The notes below the pieces were generated by a model. It was not told the DNA's origin. It made no database searches and saw only the letters and a program-made list of their open reading frames with translations. A stretch of DNA of 64,000 nucleotides, taken from Paenibacillus radicibacter (GTDB lineage Bacteria > Bacillota > Bacilli > Paenibacillales > NBRC-103111). The translations under genes and the position numbers were made by a program. The stretch is from assembly GCF_024721995.1 (NCBI RefSeq), contig NZ_JANQBC010000013.1, forward strand, positions 1 to 64,000. The letters run 5' to 3'. The number at the start of each line of letters is the position of its first letter. Position 1 is the stretch's first letter. Positions 17,181 through 26,705 of this stretch are shown in pieces.

Positions 17181-19418
17181 ATGCGAAATCCATTCAAGAG
17201 ACTTGCTGCATATACCAGCAGTTCCAAAGGCGCGAAAGTCGTCATCGCCGTATGGCTCATCGGAATTATCCTTCTCAGCACACTTGCACCTGGCTCCAAA
17301 CTTTATGCACAAAGCAGTAAAGAAGGCAGTATTCACGAAGATACACCTGCAGCCGTTGCACAGCAAATTGCTAGTGAACAGTTTCCATCGAAAGACGGAC
17401 TTACCGCATTACTTGTGTTCCACCGTGAAGGTGGGCTAACGACGGATGACCGTCAAGGCATTCTCGACATGAGCAAATGGCTCGCTTCTGATCAGAAGCC
17501 TGCAGATGTAGCAAGCGCTTTGCCTTATCACAGCATGCCACCACAAGTGCAGGAAAGCATGTTTTCTCAAGATAAAACAACGTTACTTCTGAACATTGCA
17601 CTTACGAAGGATGCAACATCTGATCAAGTGTATAACGCACTTCAAGCGATCCGCGATCATGTAAAAGACGCGAAGCTTGATGGGGTTCAGTTCGAAATTA
17701 CAGGACCTGCGGGTATCTCGGCAGACACGAAGACATTGTTTAAAAATGCAGATTTCGTGCTCATGATCGCAACCATCGTGCTCATTCTTGTTATTCTCGT
17801 TGTGATCTATCGCTCACCCCTTTTGGCAATTATTCCTTTATTATTAGCAGGAGTCGTCTATCAGGTCGTGGACCGAATCTTAGGTTTTGCCGCGAAAAAT
17901 AACTGGTTCGTCGTGGATAGCTCAGCCAGCTCCATTATGATGGTGATGCTGTTCGCGGTACTTACGGATTATTGTTTGTTTATTATTTCTCGTTACAAAG
18001 AGGAGCTTAGAAAGCAAAATTCCAAGAACGATGCGATGAAAACAACGATGACTCATCTAGCAGAACCTCTTGTCTTTAGCGGCGGTACAGTGCTTGTCGC
18101 GATGTTAACATTGTTCGTTACCATCTTTAAGCCATACAACCACTTTGCACCGGTGTTCTCCGTTGCGATTGTCGTCATTCTACTTGCCGGATTAACGCTT
18201 ATCCCGAGCATTTTCACCTTATTAGGTCGCAAAGCTTACTGGCCGTTCGTACCGAAAGTGACAAACGAAACAGGCATTACGAATCCGAAAGGGTTCTGGA
18301 GCAAGGTTGGTAAAGGCGTTACCAAGCGTCCTGTTGTATCAGTCGTGATCTTGCTCGTGTTACTGATCGGTTCGGCACTTAATGTTACAACGATGAATTT
18401 CTCATTTAACTTGATGAAGTCATTCCCAGACAACATCTCATCACGCCAAGGGTTTGATATTCTGGAGCAGCGTTATCCGAAGGGTGAGCTTGCGCCAGTC
18501 ACGGTTATTTTGAAATCGAACAAGGACATTCAAGTTGATTCAACGTTCGTTAAGAACATGAATACCCTCATTGAGGATATGAAAAAACAAGGCGGCATCG
18601 CTTCAATCTCACCAGACTTATCAGCACTAACAGCGGATCCATCTGCTACACTTCCGAAGAACTTTTTATCGGATCAGAAACAAGCCGTTAAACTCAGATT
18701 GACGCTGCAAGACAATCCATATGATCAATCAGCACTCGACCTTGTGAGCAATCTACGCACTCAAGCTGGAACCATGCTAACAAGCAGTGGTCTCGGCGCA
18801 GCGAATTATGAGCTGCATTTTGCAGGTCAGACGGCTGAGCAGTTGGATGTCAAAGCGATGAATACACGCGATACGATTCTACTCTTCTCGCTCGTAACCG
18901 TATTTATTACAATCATGCTTGTCTTACAAACACGTTCGATTCTCATGCCGATCTACATGATCGCAACGATTCTGCTATCTTTTGGGGCAACACTCGGCAT
19001 TGGCTGGATGATTTTCCACAACATACTTGGGTATGATTCCATCAGCTATCGCCTGCCGGTGTACACCTTTGTCTTCATGGTAGCACTCGGTGTAGACTAC
19101 AACATTATGCTTGTTTCACGCATTAAGGAAGAAGCGAGACTATACAGCTGGAGGGAGGCAGTAGAGCGCGGAGTTGGCTTTACAGGCGGCGTAATTTCAT
19201 CCGCAGGGATTATTCTTGCCGCTACATTCTGCGTGCTTATTACCCAGCCTTTGCAGGAGCTTTTCCTATTCGGAATGACCATGGCACTCGGTATTCTCAT
19301 TGATACATTCCTCGTACGTGGTATCTTACTTCCGGGTATCATGACGATGATGAATAAGCGCAAATCGAATCCGCAAGCGAATCAACAAAACAAACAATCA
19401 AGGAGTGAACAACTATGA
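17181..19418 (+). CDS. MMPL/RND-type transporter
   Basis: 745 residues with two similar halves, each an N-terminal helix, an extracytoplasmic domain and a bundle of five or more helices (VLMIATIVLILVILVVIYRS in the first; DTILLFSLVTVFITIMLVLQ in the second). The RND landmarks FAVLTDYCLFIISRYKEE and VALGVDYNIMLVSRIKEE carry the proton-relay-type Asp. MMPL proteins export lipids, siderophores or amphipathic drugs, and Bacillus YdfJ/YdgH are relatives. The start is ATG 17181, with AGGAG at 9 nt; the TTG at 17172 abuts the ribosome site. Position after a two-component pair suggests inducible efflux. Confidence 0.85.
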   Translation: MRNPFKRLAAYTSSSKGAKVVIAVWLIGIILLSTLAPGSKLYAQSSKEGSIHEDTPAAVAQQIASEQFPSKDGLTALLVFHREGGLTTDDRQGILDMSKWLASDQKPADVASALPYHSMPPQVQESMFSQDKTTLLLNIALTKDATSDQVYNALQAIRDHVKDAKLDGVQFEITGPAGISADTKTLFKNADFVLMIATIVLILVILVVIYRSPLLAIIPLLLAGVVYQVVDRILGFAAKNNWFVVDSSASSIMMVMLFAVLTDYCLFIISRYKEELRKQNSKNDAMKTTMTHLAEPLVFSGGTVLVAMLTLFVTIFKPYNHFAPVFSVAIVVILLAGLTLIPSIFTLLGRKAYWPFVPKVTNETGITNPKGFWSKVGKGVTKRPVVSVVILLVLLIGSALNVTTMNFSFNLMKSFPDNISSRQGFDILEQRYPKGELAPVTVILKSNKDIQVDSTFVKNMNTLIEDMKKQGGIASISPDLSALTADPSATLPKNFLSDQKQAVKLRLTLQDNPYDQSALDLVSNLRTQAGTMLTSSGLGAANYELHFAGQTAEQLDVKAMNTRDTILLFSLVTVFITIMLVLQTRSILMPIYMIATILLSFGATLGIGWMIFHNILGYDSISYRLPVYTFVFMVALGVDYNIMLVSRIKEEARLYSWREAVERGVGFTGGVISSAGIILAATFCVLITQPLQELFLFGMTMALGILIDTFLVRGILLPGIMTMMNKRKSNPQANQQNKQSRSEQL

Positions 19419-19813
19419 AAAAATTGTATTACGCTGCATTTACGTATTTAGTGCTAGGACTCTTATCAGGTATTTTTTACAGGGAGCTTACGAAGGGTGA
19501 AAAGTTTACAGGTGAAACGGTGCTCGGGGTTGCACATACGCACATTCTAGTGCTTGGATTTATGTTCTTCTTAATCGTGATGCTGCTGGCAAAAGTGTTC
19601 CAAATCCATCAGCGCAAAGGCTTTAAAGCATGGTTCATCGTCTATAACATTGGACTACTAGGAACAATCGGAACGCTAATCGCAAGAGGGATTATGCAAG
19701 TCAAAGGTACTGACTTCGCTGGCTTGCCGCATATGGCAGGACTCAGTCATACCATCATGGGTGGAGCTATGATCTGGCTGCTTATTTATTTGAAGAAAGT
19801 GATTAAGGACTAG
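19415..19813 (+). CDS. DUF2871-like membrane protein
   Basis: 132 residues with four hydrophobic segments. Conserved-looking histidines lie in VAHTHILVLGFMFFL and LPHMAGLSHTIMGGAMIWLL, suggesting a haem- or metal-containing membrane protein; the pattern matches what I remember of DUF2871. The ATG overlaps the exporter stop (ATGA) and has AAGGAG upstream, so it is translationally coupled to the MMPL transporter. Possible accessory subunit; function unproven. Confidence 0.7.
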   Translation: MKKLYYAAFTYLVLGLLSGIFYRELTKGEKFTGETVLGVAHTHILVLGFMFFLIVMLLAKVFQIHQRKGFKAWFIVYNIGLLGTIGTLIARGIMQVKGTDFAGLPHMAGLSHTIMGGAMIWLLIYLKKVIKD

Positions 19814-19872
19814 GAATTTGTTCTAGGATATCAACCATCTGCATATATTAGCCCATTTTTTTGTGATAACGA

Positions 19873-19901
19873 CACCAATGTATATCGCCCTTCATAAAAT
19901 A
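19873..19901 (+). promoter_or_regulatory. Sigma-K promoter of gerE
   Basis: CACC (19873-19876), exactly 16 bp, then CATAAAATA (19893-19901): a full match to the sigma-K consensus mACm-N16-CATAnnnTA. It lies about 60 bp upstream of the gerE start. B. subtilis gerE is transcribed by sigma-K, which supports the call. Confidence 0.75.
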
Positions 19902-19961
19902 ACTTTGACTGTATCCCTTACCCTTGTAACTACAACAATCTTGGCAAGGAGGGGTGACACA

Positions 19962-20186
19962 TTGAAGGGCAGCGAACATAAGAATAAATTTCTGTTAACA
20001 AACCGTGAACGTGAAGTCTTTGAGTTGCTAGTACAAGATAAAACAACCAAAGATATAGCGCAGCAGCTATTCATCTCTGAAAAAACTGTGCGCAATCACA
20101 TCTCCAATGTCATGCAAAAGCTCAATGTCAAAGGGCGTTCGCAGGCTGTTGTAGAGTTAATTCGACTTGGGGAGTTAACCATTTGA
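19962..20186 (+). CDS. gerE: Late-sporulation transcriptional regulator GerE
   Basis: 74 residues, the same length as B. subtilis GerE and nearly identical in its core: LLTNREREVFELLVQDKTTK, then LFISEKTVRNHISNVMQKL and VKGRSQAVVELIRLGEL. It is a free-standing LuxR-type helix-turn-helix protein that, with sigma-K, activates or represses spore-coat genes in the mother cell. The start is TTG 19962 behind AAGGAGG (9-10 nt); the upstream in-frame extension to 19863 has no ribosome site and overlaps the sigma-K promoter. A strong terminator follows. Its presence places the neighbouring coat-type genes in a likely GerE regulon, though linkage itself proves nothing. Confidence 0.95.
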   Translation: MKGSEHKNKFLLTNREREVFELLVQDKTTKDIAQQLFISEKTVRNHISNVMQKLNVKGRSQAVVELIRLGELTI

Positions 20187-20206
20187 CCCTCTGCACAACT
20201 TCGATT

Positions 20207-20261
20207 AACCTTCATTGCCAGTTCCTTCTAGGGACTTGGCAGGAAGGTTTTTTGATTTTTT
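20207..20261 (+). terminator. Rho-independent terminator of gerE
   Basis: AACCTT...GCCAGTTCC pairs with GGGACTTGGC...AAGGTT around a TTCTA loop (20207-20249), followed by TTTTGATTTTTT. It reads on the plus strand, 20 bp after the gerE stop, and also faces the convergent regulator gene ending at 20287. Confidence 0.8.
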
Positions 20262-20286
20262 GTAACGTGCATCTACATGGTACCCC

Positions 20287-21450
20287 TCACAACATACTCC
20301 GGAACTGAGAAGGCGTTATCTGGTACTTTTTCCGAAACACTTGGGTAAAATGGCGGATGTCATGGTAGCCGATCTGACCGGCCACATCGGTAATTTTCAA
20401 GTTAGGATTCGCGAGTAGTCGCTTTGCCTGCTCTAGTCGCAGTTGAATCACATAATCCTTATACCCAATCCCTGTCTTCTGCTTGAACAGTTGGCTGAAG
20501 TAAATCGGATTCAAGTACACAACAGACGCGACCTTCTCTAAGGACAGGTTTTCTTGAAAATTATTCTTGATATACTGTACCGCAATATCGATCATGTCCT
20601 CATTCTTACCCATGGATAAGTAATTAATCGAAGATACCTCACCCTGCTGGAACTTGCGAACCTCTGACGGAATCGCTTCAAAATCCCAAAGTAATGGACT
20701 CGTTAGCAGTTCATAAGGAACTTTGAGATACTTCCCCAGATGCTCCCGAATCTCCTCTTCAAATTGCCTTATCGTCACCCCTTCTTGCACCGCAACAACC
20801 CCAAGTAAGCTATTGCGATCAAAGCTCGCTACGAATCCGTGACCCCTCGTCTCTACCAGTTCAGTCAGTACATTCTCTATAATAAAATGTTTCACATTCA
20901 GTTCCTGAACCTTGGACCCTATCCGAACGAATATTAGATGAAAACTAGTAAACGACTTCTGCAATTTGGAAATATCATACCGTCCGATATCCAGTCCATG
21001 AATCCAACGTTGGAATACCGCTTCTCGCATATATTTCAGATGATGATCTAGAATTCCAGTATCGGATGCCTTCGCCTTGACCGATTCCAACTCATATTCG
21101 ATTGTGGAGATCACTTCACGCAGCTTCTCCTTACCAATTGGTTTGAGAATATAATCCAACGCTCCGAGTCTCAGCGCCTCTTGCGCAAATTTAAAGTCTG
21201 AATATGCAGAGATGACAACCCACTTTATGGCATGATGCGTCTTGCGCATCGCGCTCATAAGCTCAAGTCCCGACACCCCCGGCATCATAATATCCAAGAA
21301 CACGAGCTGAATCGACTCATTACGAAATACGTCCAAAGCTTCCTCTGCAGACCCTGCTGTATACACCTGCATATGAGTAAATGCCTGCTGAATCGTACGT
21401 TTAACACCTTCACGTATAACTTTCTCATCATCCACTACGAGAATATTCAT
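20287..21450 (-). CDS. YesN-type response regulator (receiver plus AraC domain)
   Basis: 387 residues. The receiver starts MNILVVDDEKVIREGVKRTI, with phospho-acceptor Asp53 in VFLDIMMPGVSGLE and Lys in LDYILKPIGKEKL. The last 100 residues are an AraC/XylS domain: FQENLSLEKVASVVYLNPIY, then LAQ.. and DIRHFTQVFRKKYQITPSQF. The middle region is the variable linker of this class. The ATG overlaps the kinase stop and has AAGGAGG at 6 nt. Such proteins activate the adjacent sugar-uptake operon when their partner kinase senses an oligosaccharide or its binding protein. Confidence 0.85.
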   Translation of the reverse strand: MNILVVDDEKVIREGVKRTIQQAFTHMQVYTAGSAEEALDVFRNESIQLVFLDIMMPGVSGLELMSAMRKTHHAIKWVVISAYSDFKFAQEALRLGALDYILKPIGKEKLREVISTIEYELESVKAKASDTGILDHHLKYMREAVFQRWIHGLDIGRYDISKLQKSFTSFHLIFVRIGSKVQELNVKHFIIENVLTELVETRGHGFVASFDRNSLLGVVAVQEGVTIRQFEEEIREHLGKYLKVPYELLTSPLLWDFEAIPSEVRKFQQGEVSSINYLSMGKNEDMIDIAVQYIKNNFQENLSLEKVASVVYLNPIYFSQLFKQKTGIGYKDYVIQLRLEQAKRLLANPNLKITDVAGQIGYHDIRHFTQVFRKKYQITPSQFRSML

Positions 21451-23255
21451 ATAACGCCTCCTTGATCATCAAGAGGAATTAAGATCGAAACCGTCGTTCC
21501 AACATTCTCTATACTCTCCATATGAATTCCATACTGCGCACCAAACTTCATCGCAATTCGTCTATGTACATTTAACAACCCAATGCCTTGCTCAGTAGAT
21601 GAGGGTTCCGTAGTACCGCTACCCATCGATGTCACTTCCTCCTGCACACTCTTCATAAGCTTCATCTGAAGGTCTAATAACTTTTCAGGCCCTATACCTA
21701 TACCATCATCTTGAATACGAATCTCTAGCCGATTCCCTACCTGCTCAATACCAAGAGATACCTTCCCTGGACCTCCACGTACCGTTAAACCATGAATAAT
21801 CGCATTCTCAATGATCGGCTGTAAGCTCATCTTCGGCAAACGAATCGACAGCCATTCTTCAGGTACATCTAATTGAACCGATAGTTGCCCATCTGCCCTT
21901 GCTTGCAAGATCATTAAGTAATTGCTAGCCTGCTCCAATTCATCGTGCAACGTCACATCCGAATGCTCCCAATCGCTGCTGTAACGGAACATTTTGGACA
22001 AGGACAGAATAATGTTGCCAAGCTGTTCATTCTCTTTTTCATCAAGCATCCAATAAATCATATCTAATGTGTTATACAAAAAATGCGGGTTAACCTGCGA
22101 CTGCAACGCATGCAATTGTGCATTCTTCTCACTAATCGAGGCAAAGCGTACACGTTCAATCAACTGATCGATTTGGCTTACCATTCGGTTGAAGGAAGCG
22201 ATTAAATAATTGATCTCATCAAAGGACTTTACTTCTTGTAAAATGTTAAATTTACCGCGCTCCACTTGCTTCATCTCATGAACCATTTTCTTAATCGGAG
22301 CCGTAATGACTCGTGAGAAGAACATCGAGATCCCAATCGAGATCACGACCATAATGCCAAGCACCAGGAAGATAAATCGCTTGTTCTTATCGAGTTCATT
22401 GTTAAAATTCGAATTCGGTGTAAGGCTTACGATTTTCCAATTAAGTGGATTTTGCTTCTCTACCACGGTTAAATAGCCGGGTGTATTGATTAGCTGTGTA
22501 TGTTCATCCTCTGCAAACGAAGGGATATCAATCGGAACAGGTGGTGCTTTTTCTGGAAACCCAGAGTACGCGAGCAACCGATTATTGTACGATAGTACGT
22601 AGGCTTCTCCTTGGTACTTTATATGGAGATTATCTATCGTGTTCATGACGCCTTTGGGCTCAGTCTCGATAAGTACAATCCCAATCGGCTTATTCTCATA
22701 GATGTTATATAAACTCCGTCCGAATGAGAATACAGGCTCAGCTTGCATCGTATTGATTAGCGACGTATTCCGTACACCGAACCAAGTCATCTGTCCTGTC
22801 GATTTGCGCAGTTCATTGTACCAAGGAGCCGAAGCATAGTGTTCATCGATAACTTGGGTATAACTACCGTAACTGTACACTTTGCCGCTATTCGTAATGA
22901 TGTATAAGCCAATAATGTCATCTCGACTATAGTAGATTGAACCCAGAATATTCTGTAAAGTGAGGCTGTTAATTTCCTGCACAACAGGGTTCGGCTCATC
23001 ACGCGACAACAGACGCTGGATGTCGAGATTGGCGGTGATCGATTTAGATATGCTGTCATACCCTTTCATCAATAAGCCAAAATGATCCGCAGCTTGCAGC
23101 ACATTGCGCCTCGAAACTTCAGCAATCCCTGCGTTAATCTGATCCGTCGTCGTCTTGTAATACCCGAATGTAATAACCGAGAACAGCACCACATTATAAA
23201 GAAGAAACCATCGAAACACCGAAACACTGATCGCATTGGACCGAAAAAGTTTCAT
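21447..23255 (-). CDS. YesM-type sensor histidine kinase
   Basis: 602 residues. One helix at the N-terminus (VFRWFLLYNVVLFSVITFGY), an extracellular dCache-like region of about 260 residues, a second helix (FIFLVLGIMVVISIGISMFF), HAMP, then the His_kinase domain with QVNPHFLYNTLDMIYWMLDE (phospho-accepting His) and an HATPase domain with PIIENAIIHGL and DDGIGI. The start is ATG 23255, 10 nt after GGGAGG; ATG 23273 lies upstream of that site. It lies 51 bp after the second permease gene. Carbohydrate sensing is the usual role of this family. Confidence 0.85.
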   Translation of the reverse strand: MKLFRSNAISVSVFRWFLLYNVVLFSVITFGYYKTTTDQINAGIAEVSRRNVLQAADHFGLLMKGYDSISKSITANLDIQRLLSRDEPNPVVQEINSLTLQNILGSIYYSRDDIIGLYIITNSGKVYSYGSYTQVIDEHYASAPWYNELRKSTGQMTWFGVRNTSLINTMQAEPVFSFGRSLYNIYENKPIGIVLIETEPKGVMNTIDNLHIKYQGEAYVLSYNNRLLAYSGFPEKAPPVPIDIPSFAEDEHTQLINTPGYLTVVEKQNPLNWKIVSLTPNSNFNNELDKNKRFIFLVLGIMVVISIGISMFFSRVITAPIKKMVHEMKQVERGKFNILQEVKSFDEINYLIASFNRMVSQIDQLIERVRFASISEKNAQLHALQSQVNPHFLYNTLDMIYWMLDEKENEQLGNIILSLSKMFRYSSDWEHSDVTLHDELEQASNYLMILQARADGQLSVQLDVPEEWLSIRLPKMSLQPIIENAIIHGLTVRGGPGKVSLGIEQVGNRLEIRIQDDGIGIGPEKLLDLQMKLMKSVQEEVTSMGSGTTEPSSTEQGIGLLNVHRRIAMKFGAQYGIHMESIENVGTTVSILIPLDDQGGVI

Positions 23256-23306
23256 GTTCGTGGTCCCTCCCAAATCATTCTAGTTGCCTTGATTCTATCA
23301 TGATTT

Positions 23307-24203
23307 CTACCCTTTGACAGCCCCTGCCACCATCCCCGAAGTGATCTTCTCTGATAGTGTAAAATAGACGATTAATACTGGAATCGCAGCTAGTACGAGA
23401 TAGGCACCAATCGCGCTGTAATTCGTAGAATACTGACTAAAGAAACTGTACACGCCGAATGGCAGTGTCTTTAATTTTTCCGATGAGATGAATGTAGCCG
23501 CCATGATGTACTCATTCCATACGGAGATGAACGTTAGAATACATACAGTAACGACAGGCGGGATCGAGATCGGCAGAATAATGTCCAAGAATAACCGAGG
23601 AATCGATGCTCCATCCATAATTGCTGACTCTTCAATCTCATGTGGAATGCCTCGCATAAAGCCCGTTAGAATAAAGATCGAGAGTGGAATCGAGAACGCA
23701 ATGTAAGGGATGATTAGGGCGAAGTACGTGTTTAATACACCTATATTTTTGAAAATAATCATCAGTGGCAGCAGCGTCGATTGAATCGGAATCATGATAC
23801 CGACCATAAAGATTAGCATCACAAATCCACTTAATCGAAACCGAAACCTTGCAATCGCATACGCCGCCATTGTGCTAAGTAAAATTGTAAGCACCATGGT
23901 CACGCCGGTTACAAGAATACTGTTTCCTAAATACTTGAGGTAGTTGCCAGCAACATAGGCATCCTTGAAATTAACCCATTGCAGGGAATTCGGCAATGCG
24001 AAGAACTGACCATCTAAGATTTCTGCATTCGTCTTAAACGCGTACAACAATAGCCAGACAAGCGGATATACTTGCGTCACGAACAGGATTGATAAGATAA
24101 TCCAGACGACACTTTTTTTAATCGAAAATTTACGTGTATACGGATTAGAAACTGTAAGTTTGGGTGTCGCAACTGTTGCTGGTGCATGGCCTTGATTCAC
24201 CAT
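23307..24203 (-). CDS. Carbohydrate ABC transporter permease (MalG type)
   Basis: About 298 residues with six hydrophobic segments. The cytoplasmic EAA loop is EIEESAIMDGASIPRLFLDI, followed by LPISIPPVVTV, the contact to the ATPase. The start is put at ATG 24203, five bases after GGAGG; the ATG at 24215 lies at that site. It is second permease in a binding protein-permease-permease set with no ATPase gene here; such CUT1 systems commonly share an MsmX/MsmK ATPase encoded elsewhere. Substrate likely an oligosaccharide. Confidence 0.85.
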   Translation of the reverse strand: MVNQGHAPATVATPKLTVSNPYTRKFSIKKSVVWIILSILFVTQVYPLVWLLLYAFKTNAEILDGQFFALPNSLQWVNFKDAYVAGNYLKYLGNSILVTGVTMVLTILLSTMAAYAIARFRFRLSGFVMLIFMVGIMIPIQSTLLPLMIIFKNIGVLNTYFALIIPYIAFSIPLSIFILTGFMRGIPHEIEESAIMDGASIPRLFLDIILPISIPPVVTVCILTFISVWNEYIMAATFISSEKLKTLPFGVYSFFSQYSTNYSAIGAYLVLAAIPVLIVYFTLSEKITSGMVAGAVKG

Positions 24204-24221
24204 TACAGCCTCCATTCTAGT

Positions 24222-25115
24222 TTAAGATATTTGATCTTCCGAGCGTTTGAACAACCGATTTAGCAGCAGGGTCGCAACCAAACATTCAATGACTAAGAAC
24301 GTAGACAGCGCACTGCCATATCCATATTTCAAAGACAAGAACGATACATTGTACATATGGGTGGAGATCACATCCGTTGCATGTGCCGGGCCGCCGTTCG
24401 TCATGACGATAATCATATCGAAGGCTTTGAGTGAACCAATTACAGCGAGCACAACAGACATCTTAATGACTGGCATTGCTAGAGGAATTGTGATATAACG
24501 ATCAGCTGTAAAGCCCTCTGCACCGTCAATTCGTGCGGCTTCATACAATTCCTTCGGGATGTTCTGAACGCCTGTAAATTGAATGAGTGTGTGATAACCT
24601 AAGTACTGCCAGAGCGCCACGAAGAAGATCGCATACATCGCGAACTGCGGCTCTGCAAGCCACGAATGCGTCCAACTTTCGAGTCCTAGGTTAATGAGAA
24701 GCTTGTTGAGCATACCGCCAAGTGATGCAGGGTTGTAGATCGAACTCCACAATTGCCCGACAACAACAACAGACAGAATGACGGGGATAAAGTAGCTGGA
24801 CACTAAGAAATTCGGTCGTCTCACATATCGACTAATAATGATAGCTAAAGCTAAAGCAAATGGGATTTCAAGTACAGAAAAAATCGCAAATACGAACGTT
24901 CTGCCAACCGATGGCCAGAAAATAGGATCTGTTGTAAACATCTCCACAAAATTTTGCATGCCAACGAATTTTGGAAGCCCCATCCCGCTCCATTCAACTA
25001 ACGAATAGTAGAAGGATACGAGAATCGGCGCGAAAACAAATGCGATATAGAACAATAAACAAGGCAGCACAAATAGTGCAATCGTCACTTTGGATACCCT
25101 TAAGACTCCATTCAC
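24222..25115 (-). CDS. Carbohydrate ABC transporter permease (MalF/UgpA type)
   Basis: 297 residues, six hydrophobic segments. The EAA loop reads ELYEAARIDGAEGFTADRYI followed by TIPLAMPVIKMS. The GTG start at 25115 has GGGAGA at 8 nt. It lies 18 bp before the MalG-type gene and 61 bp after the binding-protein gene, with a small hairpin in that gap. It forms the membrane channel together with its neighbour; no substrate is evident from sequence. Confidence 0.85.
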   Translation of the reverse strand: MNGVLRVSKVTIALFVLPCLLFYIAFVFAPILVSFYYSLVEWSGMGLPKFVGMQNFVEMFTTDPIFWPSVGRTFVFAIFSVLEIPFALALAIIISRYVRRPNFLVSSYFIPVILSVVVVGQLWSSIYNPASLGGMLNKLLINLGLESWTHSWLAEPQFAMYAIFFVALWQYLGYHTLIQFTGVQNIPKELYEAARIDGAEGFTADRYITIPLAMPVIKMSVVLAVIGSLKAFDMIIVMTNGGPAHATDVISTHMYNVSFLSLKYGYGSALSTFLVIECLVATLLLNRLFKRSEDQIS

Positions 25116-25146
25116 AAGGTGCTCTCCCTTCTGTTCACTTGAAAGA

Positions 25147-25163
25147 GGGTGCTATTCACACCC
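25147..25163 (-). promoter_or_regulatory. Hairpin between binding-protein and permease genes
   Basis: GGGTG (25147-25151) and CACCC (25159-25163) form a short GC stem with a 7-nt loop; on the minus strand it is followed by TCTTTC and not a T-run. Hairpins here often stabilise the binding-protein mRNA or cause partial termination, giving more binding protein than permease. Confidence 0.4.
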
Positions 25164-25176
25164 CCTTCGCTGCTGC

Positions 25177-26517
25177 TTATTTATTGTTCGCGTCAAATGA
25201 AGCTTGATGTTCTTTCGCCACATTCTCTGGCTTAATCTGTTCCACGAAAACGCGCTGAATACTCGTTAAGTGGGTTTGAGCAGTCGCTGGGTTCATCGTA
25301 TTGTCGAACGCAAGGTCGCCGCCTTTTACCCCTTTAAACAATCCTAGTACTTCCATCGCAAGTGGAGAGTAACCTGCCGCTGTGAAATCTCCATCCACCT
25401 TCTGTGCAATCCCAACTGCATTCTTCATTTCAAAAGATACTTTCGGATAATTCGTCATGAAATACGCTAAGAATTCTTTGGTTTCTTTCATGTGCTTGCT
25501 CTTCGCAGAGACTGCAAATGCGCTTCCCGGCGCTAGCATGAATTGATCTGGATCTCCTTTACCGCCGACCGTTGGGAACTTGAATACACCCACTTTATCT
25601 TTAATTGCTGAAGCATCCATACCGCCTGTTTCCCAAGTGCCGATATAGTGCATCGCAGCTTTACCACTCTTGAACAAGTTACCTGCTGCATTCTGATCCA
25701 CAGCTGTTGCTCCATCTTGGAAGCCTTTTACTTGAACCAAGTCTTCTAACTTCTGAACCGCTTCTACGAATGCTGGGTCGTTAAATGTTTTCTTCTTTTC
25801 AAGTACATCCTTCAAGAAGTTCGGACCGTTATTCGTACGAAGAACGATATTCATGAATAAGAAGGAACCTGTCCATGTATCCTTTTCACCGACTGCAATG
25901 GGCGTGATACCTTTGGCTTTGAGTTTCTTCGCGACTTCAACGAGATCTTCGAACGTCTTCGGCACTTCAACACCTGCTTGCGCGAACAATTCTTTGTTGT
26001 AGAACACTACGCCGAGGTTATTCCCATCTGGAAGCGCATACACCTTATCGTTAAAAGAATAGTAGTCCAAGATACCCGATTGGAATGTTTCTTTAAGTCC
26101 GTTACCTAGCATGTCATCAAGCGGTTCAAGAATGCCGCCATCAACGAACGGTTTCATCTGTGCAGCCGGGTTTACAATCGTGATGTCTGGCACTTCACCG
26201 GATGCTGCTTGGGTTTTTAATTTGATTTTTTGCTGATCCGTATTGAGTGAATCAAGTTCGATCTTAATGTTCTTATGGGAGGCTTCAAAGTCTGCGACGA
26301 TCTTCTTCATAATCTTATTGTTAGGAGCAGTGGGGTCCGGATAAATATTCTGGAATGTAACCGTTACTGGCTTATCTGCCGGCTTCTCGGATGGTTTCTC
26401 TGTGGCTGGAGCTGTGCTTGGTGCTGGCGTATCCTTAGCACCATTGGAACTACTACCACATGCAGCAAGTCCTAGAGTTAAGGACGATGCTAAAAGTATG
26501 GTCAATACCTTTTTCAT
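25177..26517 (-). CDS. Extracellular sugar-binding lipoprotein (ABC transporter)
   Basis: 446 residues. The signal MKKVLTILLASSLTLGLAAC ends in the lipobox LAAC (Cys20). A Pro/Thr/Lys-rich linker follows, then a periplasmic-binding-protein family 1 fold (VTVTFQNIYPDPTAPNNKIM ... YALPDGNNLGVVFYNKELFA ... AAMHYIGTWETGGM). AAGGGGGA precedes the ATG. It is the first gene of the transporter operon and delivers an oligosaccharide to the two permeases; the YesM/YesN pair downstream probably regulates it. The exact sugar cannot be told. Confidence 0.9.
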   Translation of the reverse strand: MKKVLTILLASSLTLGLAACGSSSNGAKDTPAPSTAPATEKPSEKPADKPVTVTFQNIYPDPTAPNNKIMKKIVADFEASHKNIKIELDSLNTDQQKIKLKTQAASGEVPDITIVNPAAQMKPFVDGGILEPLDDMLGNGLKETFQSGILDYYSFNDKVYALPDGNNLGVVFYNKELFAQAGVEVPKTFEDLVEVAKKLKAKGITPIAVGEKDTWTGSFLFMNIVLRTNNGPNFLKDVLEKKKTFNDPAFVEAVQKLEDLVQVKGFQDGATAVDQNAAGNLFKSGKAAMHYIGTWETGGMDASAIKDKVGVFKFPTVGGKGDPDQFMLAPGSAFAVSAKSKHMKETKEFLAYFMTNYPKVSFEMKNAVGIAQKVDGDFTAAGYSPLAMEVLGLFKGVKGGDLAFDNTMNPATAQTHLTSIQRVFVEQIKPENVAKEHQASFDANNK

Positions 26518-26640
26518 TGCATTTCCCCCTTGTTAAATGTATTTTTCATACTTTTATTATGTAGGTATATCATGATCGTCAACAATGCACAAACTAAAGA
26601 TTTAGGGTTGTTTTTTTAAGGATTTGTGGTTATATTAAAT

Positions 26641-26657
26641 TTAGTACCAGATACTAT
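26641..26657. promoter_or_regulatory. FapR-like operator upstream of fabH
   Basis: TTAGTACCAGATACTAT is a 17-bp inverted repeat (TTAGTA-N5-TACTAT) that closely resembles the FapR operator (TTAGTACC...TACTAA) controlling fatty-acid synthesis genes in Bacillales, relieved by malonyl-CoA. It lies 49 bp upstream of the FabH start and would overlap the promoter. The consensus is from memory. Confidence 0.6.
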
Positions 26658-26705
26658 AACCAAGTAATGGTTTTATTCAAATATGATTCCAAGGAGTGAT
26701 TACTC

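Noticed and set aside
19863-19961. Longer GerE start at 19863
   Set aside because: It lies across the sigma-K promoter and lacks a ribosome site; the 74-residue form matches known GerE.
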